Shown here piece after piece: positions 8,820 to 16,748 of a stretch of DNA of 44,240 nt. The position numbers were made by a program, and so were the translations under genes. How positions within the stretch are numbered: position 1 is the stretch's first letter; every line of letters begins with the position of its first letter. The DNA comes from Bryobacteraceae bacterium. GTDB lineage: Bacteria > Acidobacteriota > Terriglobia > Bryobacterales > Bryobacteraceae. The notes beneath the pieces were generated by a model. The model saw only the letters and a list, made by a program, of their open reading frames with translations. It was not told the DNA's origin and ran no database searches. The DNA is taken from contig JAICLJ010000017.1 of assembly GCA_025927575.1 (NCBI GenBank), forward strand, positions 1 through 44,240, read 5' to 3'.

Positions 8820-9800
8820 ATGCCCATTCCCCTCGGCACGCTGGAGCGCATGCGGTCTATTTCCGATGTTGTTATACGCCTGGAAGAACCACTAGCTCCA
8901 TACACTCGATTCGGTATCGGCGGGCCGGCTGCCGCGCTCTGTGATGCGGCCACAGCCGGCGCTTTCGCCGAGTTGCTCCATCTCGTTTGCCAGCAGCAGA
9001 TCCCTCACGTGGTGATCGCGGGGGGAACGAACCTCATCGTCTCGGACGATGGATTTGACGGGGCTGTCCTACGCTTCAGAGGAGAACGCGTGACCGTTGG
9101 CGGAGAGCGGATCAATGCGGAGGCCGGCGCCTCATTACAAGCAGTTGTGAACGCGAGCATCGCCGCCGGATTGCAGGGGATGCAAACCATGACTCGTATT
9201 CCCGGGTCGCTTGGCGCGGCAGTTTACGGAAATGCAGGAGCTTACGGACATTCGATTCAGGAGCGCGTCGAGCGTGTCGTCTTCACCGACGGTGGTCAAG
9301 AACGTATGCTGGATAACGCTGGCTGCGAATTTCACTATCGGGAAAGTCTATTCAAGCGCCGTAAAGACTGGGTCGTCCTTACCGCCGAGTTGAGTTTCGA
9401 ACCGGGCGACAGGGCGGAGCTGCAGCGCGCGGCTGACGAAATTAAAGCGATTCGGGACGCAAAGTATCCGCCGGCAATGAGATGCGCCGGCAGCATCTTT
9501 AAGAACTGCTTATTTAACGAACTCCCACCGGAGGTTCAAGCGCAGATTCCACCGAAGCTGGTCCGAGACGGCAAAGTGCCATCCGCCTATTTCCTTGAAC
9601 AGGTGGGGGCAAAAGGAATGCGAAGAGGCGACATCCAGGTCGCCGGGTACCACGCAAACCTCATCTACAACGACGGGGCCGGTACTGCGGAGGACCTCGT
9701 TTCTGTCATTGAGGATCTGAAAGAGCGGGTGTTCGATCGCTTCGGCTTTGCTGTCGAAGAAGAGGTTCAGTACGTCGGTTTCGAGCGCGTAGCAGTGTAG
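8820..9800 (+). CDS. murB: UDP-N-acetylenolpyruvoylglucosamine reductase
   Basis: MurB reduces the enolpyruvyl group of UDP-GlcNAc-enolpyruvate to make UDP-MurNAc, an early cytoplasmic step of peptidoglycan synthesis, using FAD and NADPH. Visible family motifs are APYTRFGIGGPA, VVIAGGTNLIVSDDG, the FAD-binding TRIPGSLGAAVYGNAGAYG, FHYRESLFKRR, the catalytic-site CAGSIFKN, LVRDGKVPSAYFLEQVGAKG and the C-terminal HANLIYN. The YRES form and a 326-residue length suggest a type II MurB. ATG 8820 has GAGGAG just upstream; an in-frame ATG at 8850 is an alternative. The next gene begins five bases after the stop, so they may be co-transcribed. Confidence 0.94.
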   Translation: MPIPLGTLERMRSISDVVIRLEEPLAPYTRFGIGGPAAALCDAATAGAFAELLHLVCQQQIPHVVIAGGTNLIVSDDGFDGAVLRFRGERVTVGGERINAEAGASLQAVVNASIAAGLQGMQTMTRIPGSLGAAVYGNAGAYGHSIQERVERVVFTDGGQERMLDNAGCEFHYRESLFKRRKDWVVLTAELSFEPGDRAELQRAADEIKAIRDAKYPPAMRCAGSIFKNCLFNELPPEVQAQIPPKLVRDGKVPSAYFLEQVGAKGMRRGDIQVAGYHANLIYNDGAGTAEDLVSVIEDLKERVFDRFGFAVEEEVQYVGFERVAV

Positions 9801-9805
9801 GCGCG

Positions 9806-11191
9806 ATGATTCGGCTCCCCAAGTTTTTGTGGCTGGTGCTTTTCGGCATATTTGCCGCTCGCGCAGGACTGTGTTTGGACCCCACACAGCAGCTCGCCCG
9901 AGACATCCTCGAACAATTGGTCGACATCAATACCGCCGACTCCGCGGCAAACGTGACCGCTGCCTCTGAGGCTATGGCGAAACGCTTGCGCGATGCCGGT
10001 TTCCCTGATGCCGACATCCACGTGGATGGGGATGACCCCCACTTTAAAAACCTGGTGGCGCGTTATCACGGCGCCGGAAAAGCGAAGCCGATCCTTCTGC
10101 TCGCACATCTGGACGTCGTCGAGGCACTGCGTTCCGACTGGAGCCTCGATCCGTTTCATTTCATTGAAAAAGACGGCTATTTTTATGGACGCGGGACCGT
10201 GGACGACAAGGCCGAAGCAACCTGCTGGATTGCTAACCTGATTCGCTACAAACAGGAAGGCTTCGTCCCTGCGGGAGATATTATCGTCGCCCTGACCGCC
10301 GGCGAAGAGAGCGGCGAGCACAACGGCGTTGAATGGCTGCTGCAGAATCATCGCGACTGGATTGACGCCGGCCTGGCGCTCAATGAAGGAGGAGATGGGG
10401 CCATTCGGAATGGGCAGAAAATCGCCAATTACGTGCAAGCGAGCGAGAAGATCTACTACTCGGTTGAATTGAAAGCGACCAACCCCGGAGGCCACAGCTC
10501 GGTTCCACGGCAAGACAACGCCATTTATGAACTCGCTAATGCGCTGGTGCGAGTCTCTCGTCACCAGTTCCCGGCGGAGTTGAATCCCGTAACGCAAACG
10601 TACTTCGAGCGTACGGGGAAAATAGGGAAGGGGAAGATAGCGGCGGCGATGCGCAAAATTGCCAAGCATCCACACCACCGCGGGGCGATCAAAACCCTCT
10701 CGGCGGATCCACACGAAAATGCGATGCTGCGGACGACGTGCGTCGCGACGCGACTGGCCGCTGGCCATGCCGACAACGCGCTGCCCCAGACTTCAACAGC
10801 ACTAGTCAATTGCCGCATCCTGCCGCAGGATAAACCCGAGGAGGTGCTGCAATCCCTAGTCGAAGCTGTGGATGATCCGAAGCTCGAGCTTACGGCGATG
10901 ACCAAGCCTCGCATCGCCCCGGCGTCTCCCCTAACACCAGAGTTCATGCATGCAGTCGAACAGACGACGGGTGAAATCTGGCCCGGCGTGCCTGTGATTC
11001 CTACGATGTCCACGGGCGCTACCGATAGCCGTGGCCTGCGTGGAATTGGCATTCCGTGCTATGGGCTCTCCGGCTTTTTTCTGAATGAAGACGACAATCG
11101 CGAACACGGCCGCGACGAGCGTATGCCGGTCCAATCCTTCTTCGACGGTCAGAAATTTCTTTACCTGCTAGTCAAGCGCCTGTCCAGTTGA
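9806..11191 (+). CDS. Exported M20-family metallopeptidase
   Basis: This is a 461-residue protein with an N-terminal hydrophobic signal (KFLWLVLFGIFAARAGLCL), so it probably acts outside the cytoplasm. It carries the M20/ArgE-DapE zinc-peptidase layout: metal-binding LLLAHLDVV, GRGTVDDKAE with the bridging Asp, the catalytic Glu pair in LTAGEESGEHNG, LNEGGDG, and the dimerisation-domain start NPGGHSSVPRQDNA. The C-terminal His ligand is in NREHGRDERM. Family members cleave dipeptides, N-acyl amino acids or similar amides; the exact substrate cannot be told. It follows murB by five bases, and a role in cell-wall peptide or dipeptide recycling would be only a guess. Confidence 0.88.
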   Translation: MIRLPKFLWLVLFGIFAARAGLCLDPTQQLARDILEQLVDINTADSAANVTAASEAMAKRLRDAGFPDADIHVDGDDPHFKNLVARYHGAGKAKPILLLAHLDVVEALRSDWSLDPFHFIEKDGYFYGRGTVDDKAEATCWIANLIRYKQEGFVPAGDIIVALTAGEESGEHNGVEWLLQNHRDWIDAGLALNEGGDGAIRNGQKIANYVQASEKIYYSVELKATNPGGHSSVPRQDNAIYELANALVRVSRHQFPAELNPVTQTYFERTGKIGKGKIAAAMRKIAKHPHHRGAIKTLSADPHENAMLRTTCVATRLAAGHADNALPQTSTALVNCRILPQDKPEEVLQSLVEAVDDPKLELTAMTKPRIAPASPLTPEFMHAVEQTTGEIWPGVPVIPTMSTGATDSRGLRGIGIPCYGLSGFFLNEDDNREHGRDERMPVQSFFDGQKFLYLLVKRLSS

Positions 11192-11262
11192 GCGGGAAAC
11201 CGCCTGCATCATTCGACATATCCTAATGTGACAAGCTTTTGCCGCCGATCAAATTTACGTCA

Positions 11263-12312
11263 ATGTACGCTCTTGCTACTGACGAAATTATGGCGTCCAC
11301 AACACAGGCCACCTCTTCGTGGCGCACGCTCCTGGTGGGTTCCAGTCCGGCTATGTTGCAAGTGGTTGAACTCATCTCGCTCATTGCGGGCCGGCGCAGC
11401 AACGTTTTGATCATCGGCGAAACCGGAACCGGCAAGGAGATGGCGGCCCGAGCCATTCATCTTGCCAGCTCGCGCTCTTCTCATCCAATGGAGCCCATTA
11501 ACTGCGCGGCGATCCCGAAGGATCTGCTCGAAGCCGAGTTGTTCGGCCATGTGAAAGGAGCCTTTACAGGCGCGACAGGGGCTCGCACCGGGCGTTTCGA
11601 GCAGGCCGACGGGGGCACCCTGTTCCTCGATGAAATCGGAGACATGCCGCTCGATCTTCAGGCAAAACTGCTACGCGTGCTGCAGGAACGTGAGTTCCAG
11701 CGGGTCGGCAGCTCCGAAACCATTAAGGTAGATGTGCGCTTGATTGCCGCAACCAATGTGAATCTGCTCGAACGAGTAAAGCAGGGCAAATTTCGGGAAG
11801 ACCTTTATTACCGTCTGCACGTTGTGCCTGTCAGAATTCCACCTCTTCGCGAACGGAAAGAGGATATTCCGCAATTGGCCGAACACTTCGCCTGGAAGAT
11901 TGCTCGAAACGAGGGACTCGCCCCCAGAAATATCAGCGCGGAAACCTTCACGCATCTGCTTTCCTATCACTGGCCAGGCAATGTGCGCCAGCTCGAGAAC
12001 GCGATGGAAATGGCCATCATTCTTTCACGAGAACGGACGAACCTTGTACCGGACGATTTCCCCTTGCCTGAAGACAATTCGGTTCAGGTGCATATGACCG
12101 AAGACCAGTTGGTCCGCCTGCCCGAGGACGGCCTGGATTTTGAAGCTGTCATCGGCCGGATCGAGCTCAATTTACTGGAGCAGGCGCTACACCGGGCGAA
12201 TGGCAATAAAAAAATCGCGGCCGACATACTGAGGCTCAAGAGAACCACACTCGCGGCAAAGCTCAAGACCTTCGAATCGCAGATTGATGCCAGCATACAA
12301 GCCACGCGCTGA
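11263..12312 (+). CDS. Sigma-54 activator (AAA+ and Fis-type HTH, no sensor domain)
   Basis: The protein activates RNA polymerase holding sigma-54 from distant sites. Walker A is GETGTGKE (about residues 52-59), the sigma-54 contact loop GAFTGA is at about 99-104, and Walker B is TLFLDEIG. Arginine-finger region [18 protein letters not shown] and [10 protein letters not shown] follow. The C-terminus is a Fis-type helix-turn-helix ([23 protein letters not shown]). There is no receiver, PAS or GAF domain, only about 20 residues before the AAA+ core, so control must come from another protein or from expression level, as in PspF. Start choice is weak: ATG 11263 is used, with TTG 11239 and ATG 11290 in frame, and no clear ribosome site for any. 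Confidence 0.9.
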   Translation: MYALATDEIMASTTQATSSWRTLLVGSSPAMLQVVELISLIAGRRSNVLIIGETGTGKEMAARAIHLASSRSSHPMEPINCAAIPKDLLEAELFGHVKGAFTGATGARTGRFEQADGGTLFLDEIGDMPLDLQAKLLRVLQEREFQRVGSSETIKVDVRLIAATNVNLLERVKQGKFREDLYYRLHVVPVRIPPLRERKEDIPQLAEHFAWKIARNEGLAPRNISAETFTHLLSYHWPGNVRQLENAMEMAIILSRERTNLVPDDFPLPEDNSVQVHMTEDQLVRLPEDGLDFEAVIGRIELNLLEQALHRANGNKKIAADILRLKRTTLAAKLKTFESQIDASIQATR

Positions 12313-12415
12313 CACGCGGCTTCAGCAAGCGGTTACGAGCAACCGCGCAACCTGCGCACTGGCGTACGTCGACTCCGCTTCCAGGCCGCCTCCACACAGA
12401 GCCGTACTGCGTTAG

Positions 12416-13396
12416 TTAGTTCGACGAGATTGTCTGCGCTCTCGAAGATCCTACCGGCCGTGCGGCATTGGGGACCTTGCCGACGATGCCAGGAGGCCGT
12501 TGGAAGAGGCCCTGGGAAACGGCGCTTGCAATTGCTTTTACACTCTGCCAGTTGAACCGATGAGCAACGAGAAAGTGCATCGTGATGGCCGCAGTATGCA
12601 AGAGGAAAACGAGGTTTTCGCTCCCGCTATAAGCGCCGCTAATGCGAATCATCCAGATGGTATTTCGAATGTGATAAAAAAACCGAGGCGGCGGCGTCTG
12701 CTGCGGCAGCACAGCAGGATTGGTCTTGTGCCGGACGACGCTCGCAAGCACCATGGCTCCGAACTCGTTCTTCAAGATGCGGCCGGTGTACTCGATGTCG
12801 TCTGCGTAAATGAAATAGCCGCCCACGGGGAAACCATATTTTTCAACGGCGGCGCGGCTGATCATGGGAGCGACGAACGTAACGTTGCGGATGGGCAGCG
12901 AGCCGGCCGCGGCGACCGCCATCAACCGCTCCGGCGGCTCATTCTTGCCCCACGGGCTGTTGACTCGGAAACGAGGCAGATTGCAAATCTCGTTAGGTTC
13001 GGCCCAGTACTCGACCCGGCTTGCCAGCACGGCTGGATTCCACCGAGCCAGGGAACGCGAAGCGGCAAGCAATTCTTCGAGGGCCGCCGGGGTCGGAATG
13101 GTGTCATCGTCCATGAGCCAGAACCAATCACAATCGAGATGAGAATAGGCCAGGCGCATGCCTATTTCAAACCCGCCCGCGCCGCCGAGGTTTTCCTCGA
13201 GCCGTTGATACCAAATGGATGGCTCGTTCAGTAGGCCCATTTGTGCAAGAAGCTCAGGAGTGCCGTCTGTTGCCGCGTTGTCGATGACAAGGATGCGTTC
13301 GGGGGCATGCGTCTGGTTGAGGAGAGCTTCCAGGCACTCGACGAGAAGAGCCTTTCGGTTGTAAGTAACGACGACAACTGCGACGCGGTCAGCCAC
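12416..13396 (-). CDS. Family 2 glycosyltransferase, galactofuranosyltransferase-like
   Basis: This 326-residue GT-A glycosyltransferase begins AVVVVTYNRK, with ERILVIDNAATDGT and the nucleotide-sugar/metal motif LMDDDT at about residues 96-98. The segment ENLGGAGGFEIGM is common in GT2 enzymes of the GlfT and rhamnosyl-transferase type. GTG 13396 is the start because AAGGAG lies nine bases upstream and the conserved fold begins at once. The frame runs farther upstream but there it is a shadow of glf. It overlaps glf by eight bases, and the neighbouring UDP-galactopyranose mutase makes UDP-galactofuranose a good candidate donor. The C-terminal part has hydrophobic stretches (FLLHTAAITMHFLV) that may touch the membrane. 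Confidence 0.85.
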   Translation of the reverse strand: MADRVAVVVVTYNRKALLVECLEALLNQTHAPERILVIDNAATDGTPELLAQMGLLNEPSIWYQRLEENLGGAGGFEIGMRLAYSHLDCDWFWLMDDDTIPTPAALEELLAASRSLARWNPAVLASRVEYWAEPNEICNLPRFRVNSPWGKNEPPERLMAVAAAGSLPIRNVTFVAPMISRAAVEKYGFPVGGYFIYADDIEYTGRILKNEFGAMVLASVVRHKTNPAVLPQQTPPPRFFYHIRNTIWMIRISGAYSGSENLVFLLHTAAITMHFLVAHRFNWQSVKAIASAVSQGLFQRPPGIVGKVPNAARPVGSSRAQTISSN

Positions 13397-14507
13397 GAAT
13401 AGTTTCTCCTTGCGCCGCTGTAACCAGCGGCTCGACCGCTTTGAGCGCGGCGGCGACCACCTGATCCATATTGTAATAGCGATACTGAGCAAGGCGACCG
13501 ACGAATGTCGTATCCGGCTCGGCGTCGGCGAGCGCTTTGTAGCGCTGGTAAAGCGCTTCGTTGTCCGGGCGCGGGATGGGATAGTATGGATCGCCCTCGG
13601 CACGCGAGAACTCCCGAACGATGGATGTTCCGGAGTGCTCCTGTGCAGTTAGATGTTTGAACTCGGTGATACGGGTGTAGGCATAGCGGTTCGGATAGTT
13701 CACGGTGCCAACGGGTTGATACTTTCGAATGCCGGGCAGATGTTCATGCTCGAAGTGAAGGGAGCGATAAGGCAGATCGCCATAGCAGCGGTTGAAATAC
13801 GCGTCAATCGGCCCGGTATAGACGGTATGGTTTCTCTTGACCCGGTCGCGCATGGATTCGAAATCGACACCGACTTCGACGGTGATGTTCGGATGGTCCA
13901 GCATGCGCTCGAACATGCGGGTGTAGCCTTCCTTGGGCATATTCTGAAAAGTATCGCTGAAATAGCGATCGTCGCGGTTGGTGCGGACCGGGATGCGCGC
14001 GGCGACGTTGCCGGCAAGCTCGCTCAAATCGAGCCCCCACGCCTTCTTGGTATAACCCCGGAAGAACTTGTCGCATAAATCGCGGCCAACGGCATTCAGG
14101 ACAACGTCTTCGCTGGTCGTTACGGGCTCGCGCGATTCACGCACCGACTCGAGATACTTCACGACGCCCGCTTCATCGAGGTCCAAGCCATACAAGCGGT
14201 TAATCGTGTCCTGATTGATGGGGATGGGCAGGAGTTCTCCATTCACGTCGGCGAGGACGCGATGCTCATATGGAATCCATTCCGTGAACCGGGACAGGTA
14301 CTTCGCGACCTTATCTGAGTTGGTATGGAAGATATGAGGTCCATAGCGATGGATCAAGACCCCGTGCTGGTCCAGTTCGTCGAACGCGTTGCCCGCGATA
14401 TGATCACGGCGGTCGATGACCAGAGCGGAATATCCAACATCGGCAAGGCACCGGGCCGCAACGCTGCCGCTGTATCCGGCTCCGACGACTAATACATCAA
14501 ATTTCAT
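13389..14507 (-). CDS. glf: UDP-galactopyranose mutase
   Basis: Glf is a flavoenzyme that interconverts UDP-galactopyranose and UDP-galactofuranose in the cytoplasm. The FAD motif VVGAGYSG is at the N-terminus, followed by IDRRDHIAGNAFDE and GPHIFHTN, a hallmark of the family. Downstream are FFRGYTKKAWG, ARIPVRTNRDDRYF and TGPIDAYFN, all typical Glf blocks. Its 372 residues are normal length. ATG 14507 has GGAG nine bases upstream. It overlaps the flippase gene by four bases and the glycosyltransferase by eight, so the three genes are almost certainly one transcription unit. Galactofuranose is found in O-antigens and other surface glycans. Confidence 0.95.
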   Translation of the reverse strand: MKFDVLVVGAGYSGSVAARCLADVGYSALVIDRRDHIAGNAFDELDQHGVLIHRYGPHIFHTNSDKVAKYLSRFTEWIPYEHRVLADVNGELLPIPINQDTINRLYGLDLDEAGVVKYLESVRESREPVTTSEDVVLNAVGRDLCDKFFRGYTKKAWGLDLSELAGNVAARIPVRTNRDDRYFSDTFQNMPKEGYTRMFERMLDHPNITVEVGVDFESMRDRVKRNHTVYTGPIDAYFNRCYGDLPYRSLHFEHEHLPGIRKYQPVGTVNYPNRYAYTRITEFKHLTAQEHSGTSIVREFSRAEGDPYYPIPRPDNEALYQRYKALADAEPDTTFVGRLAQYRYYNMDQVVAAALKAVEPLVTAAQGETIRG

Positions 14508-15853
14508 AAAGTTTCACTCCGGTTTGTGGCAGAGGGCGAAAATACAATACCCACACTGCGTAATTTCCAAAACATGGCGACCGTGACGAAAGTTTCGGTC
14601 AGCAGCACGGCAGCGGCGGCCCCGGCCGCGCCATAGAACATCGCCAAAGGTACGGTCAGCAACAGATTCAGCGCGGCGGAACTCGAAACAATGCGATTAA
14701 ATTCTTTATTCATGCCAAAGGTGAGCATGGTTTGCACGCCGAAGACATTGCTGAGGCCAATGACCAGGGGCAGCATCGCCATCCATCGCAGAGGCAAAAT
14801 GGAGCCGTCAAACTGGTGGCCAAGAACGATGTGGCTGATGAGCGGCGCTCCGGCCAGAAAGACAAGCGAAATGCCGGCGGATAATAATCCGATCCAGACC
14901 AGGCTTTTGCGGATCAAATTCATCGCAGCGTCTTTCGATTCCACAGCCAACGAATTCAGGTGTGGATAAAGCGCCTGGGTAACAGGCGACATCAGGTTGC
15001 CAGCAGCTTTGGTGATGCGGTCGGCGGCGCCGAAATAGCCGACCTGGACCGGGGAGCTGACGAACCCGAGCACCAGGGTATTGGTGGACGTGTATACAAG
15101 GATGGCCGCCATCGAGATGAACACATGCCAGCCTTCGCGCAACGAATCGAGAATGTCGCGCCAGCCCGGACGAAACCAGCGCAGCGGAGTAATGCGCCAC
15201 ATCAATGGGATACCGATTAAACCGGCCAGCACATAGATGCTCGATTGAATGAGGGCGGCACGAACGAACTGATCGCTCTGGGTCACCAGGACGAACACTG
15301 CCGGAATCAGTAGCAGCTTTGCGCTCGCCTGCGCGATCGTAATCGCCTTCATCTCCTCCATTCCCTGAAAAAACCACATCGGAAAGATGACGTTCCCAAG
15401 CACGATTCCCGAACAGGCAATAAACAGGCCGGCGTGCTCCCGGAATGTGGATACCACCAGCAGGAGGACGCCAAGGACCGTGAAAGAGCAAATCATCAGC
15501 AAGACTTTCGCCGCCATGGTGGACCAGAAGATTTTTGCGAGGGCATCCTGATCGTCACGGTGCCTGGCCACCAGGCGCGTGGCGCTGAGGTTGAAACCAT
15601 AATCCGTAATGGAATTGGCATACTGCAGCGTCGCCTGGGCGAATACCAGCAACCCGTAATGAGCCGGCCCCAACACCCGAACGAGATACGGTACCACCGC
15701 GACGGGAAGCGTATAGTTCAGAAGCTGAAGAACGGAAAGCGCGGCGATATTTTTGCGCAGCCGCTGGGAGTGTCCCGAAGGACGCTCATTCTTAGCCGGG
15801 CCATCCTCGGGAGCGGGCGGTGCGGAGCCTGTAACGAGTGACTGGTTCGACAT
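14504..15853 (-). CDS. Wzx-type polysaccharide flippase
   Basis: This 449-residue, very hydrophobic protein has roughly 12 membrane segments. It begins its core with LRKNIAALSVLQLLNYTLPVAVVPYLVRVLGP and continues HYGLLVFAQATLQY, which is the N-terminal signature of the RfbX/Wzx polysaccharide transporter family in the MOP superfamily. LVLGFVSSPVQVGYFGAADRI is another family block. Such proteins flip undecaprenyl-linked repeat units across the inner membrane. The first 30 residues are polar and not conserved. As the first gene of the flippase-glf-glycosyltransferase unit it would export a glycan containing galactofuranose. No Wzy polymerase or ligase is visible nearby. Confidence 0.88.
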   Translation of the reverse strand: MSNQSLVTGSAPPAPEDGPAKNERPSGHSQRLRKNIAALSVLQLLNYTLPVAVVPYLVRVLGPAHYGLLVFAQATLQYANSITDYGFNLSATRLVARHRDDQDALAKIFWSTMAAKVLLMICSFTVLGVLLLVVSTFREHAGLFIACSGIVLGNVIFPMWFFQGMEEMKAITIAQASAKLLLIPAVFVLVTQSDQFVRAALIQSSIYVLAGLIGIPLMWRITPLRWFRPGWRDILDSLREGWHVFISMAAILVYTSTNTLVLGFVSSPVQVGYFGAADRITKAAGNLMSPVTQALYPHLNSLAVESKDAAMNLIRKSLVWIGLLSAGISLVFLAGAPLISHIVLGHQFDGSILPLRWMAMLPLVIGLSNVFGVQTMLTFGMNKEFNRIVSSSAALNLLLTVPLAMFYGAAGAAAAVLLTETFVTVAMFWKLRSVGIVFSPSATNRSETL

Positions 15854-16171
15854 CAGAGGTTCAGCTTAGGTCGGAGGGTGCGAATCGCGGTATGCATCGC
15901 CCCGTGAAGCCGCCCGTGGCGGCGACAGATGACGGCTTAGCGAGACGGCGCTGTCAGGTATTTAACCTCACTTCGCTCGCGTGGTTAGTTGGAAACGTGA
16001 TAGGCGATCCATTTCTTCCGAAAAATTTGGAATGGAATACACACGTACTTGGACGGGACGCGAATTCACACAGGGCGAATACAAATAGAACACCGAAAAG
16101 AATACGAGCCCGCGACGCGCACTCTTTACCAGTTTAACTGAACCAGGGTTCCTTACCTCCGAGGGAGTACC
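15854..16171. other. Intergenic stretch with no recognisable gene
   Basis: About 320 bases between the flippase start and the first recognisable part of the pseudogene. Reading all frames gave no family match; a plus-strand open frame over 15838-16137 has no ribosome site and no protein-like features. The promoter of the flippase unit (minus strand) should lie here, but no convincing -35/-10 pair stands out. The missing N-terminal half of the adjacent decayed oxidoreductase may once have been here. Confidence 0.4.
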
Positions 16172-16699
16172 GGAACTGGCGAGTCTTCTTTAGCAGTCAG
16201 CATCAGCAAAGCAACAGTAAGGCTCCCGAAAAGCCTGGCAGCGCGAGTGGCGGCCACATCGCCCGCGGAACCGAAGGCCACATAGTGCAAAGAACTAACC
16301 GCCGATTCGGTAATCAACTACAAGACAAAAAACGTGTCGCAGGCGATTCGCGAGTTCCGGCGGCGGCGTAGACGTTTATTGGGACGCAGCGGGAGGGCTG
16401 GATGCATGCCGCGCGGCCGATTCGTAGCGCAGGGGGCCGCGTTGTGGTCATGGGCGCCAGCCCGCATAAGACCGCATGGCCGATCAGAGACTTTCATATC
16501 CCAAACCGCACCCTATACGGATTTATCGTGACGGACCAGTCGGAGAGTTGGGCGAGTATGCAGTCGAAATCCGGAAGTGGCCGGTGCGTGGCGCTCTGCG
16601 GTTCAAGATAGCTGCCGGCTCTCTTTGTCGGAATCCGCTGAAGCGCATCGTCTGCTCGAAAGTGGCAACCTGTTCGGCAAAGTTGTCTTGCAACCATGA
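16172..16699 (+). pseudogene. Decayed MDR-family quinone oxidoreductase
   Basis: Joining several frames gives the C-terminal half of a zinc-type alcohol dehydrogenase/quinone oxidoreductase. Frame 2 reads SLAARVAATSPAEPKAT, a TAG stop at 16283, then KELTADSVINYKTKNVSQAI. From about 16356 the next frame gives SGGGVDVYWDAAGGLDA and a TAG at 16425. Then another frame gives GGRVVVMGASPHKTAWPI and HIPNRTLYGF, another VEIRKWPVRGALRFKIAAGS, and finally LSESAEAHRLLESGNLFGK with VVLQP before TGA 16697. These match the Rossmann helix, VINY, GGRVV and AEAHRLLESG blocks of intact enzymes. At least four frame changes and two stops show it is dead; the N-terminal half is not recognisable. Confidence 0.8.
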
Positions 16700-16748
16700 C
16701 AGGAAAATTCCATTAAGGCCTTCAAGCAATATCGCAGAACACTGCCGA

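Noticed and set aside
13397-13603. Longer start for the glycosyltransferase
   Set aside because: The added residues are Arg/Ser-rich shadow sequence inside glf, and GTG 13396 has a good ribosome site right before the conserved fold.
16158-16311. 54-codon minus-strand frame that looked membrane-like
   Set aside because: The same bases read better on the plus strand as the Rossmann part of the decayed MDR oxidoreductase, so this frame is a shadow.
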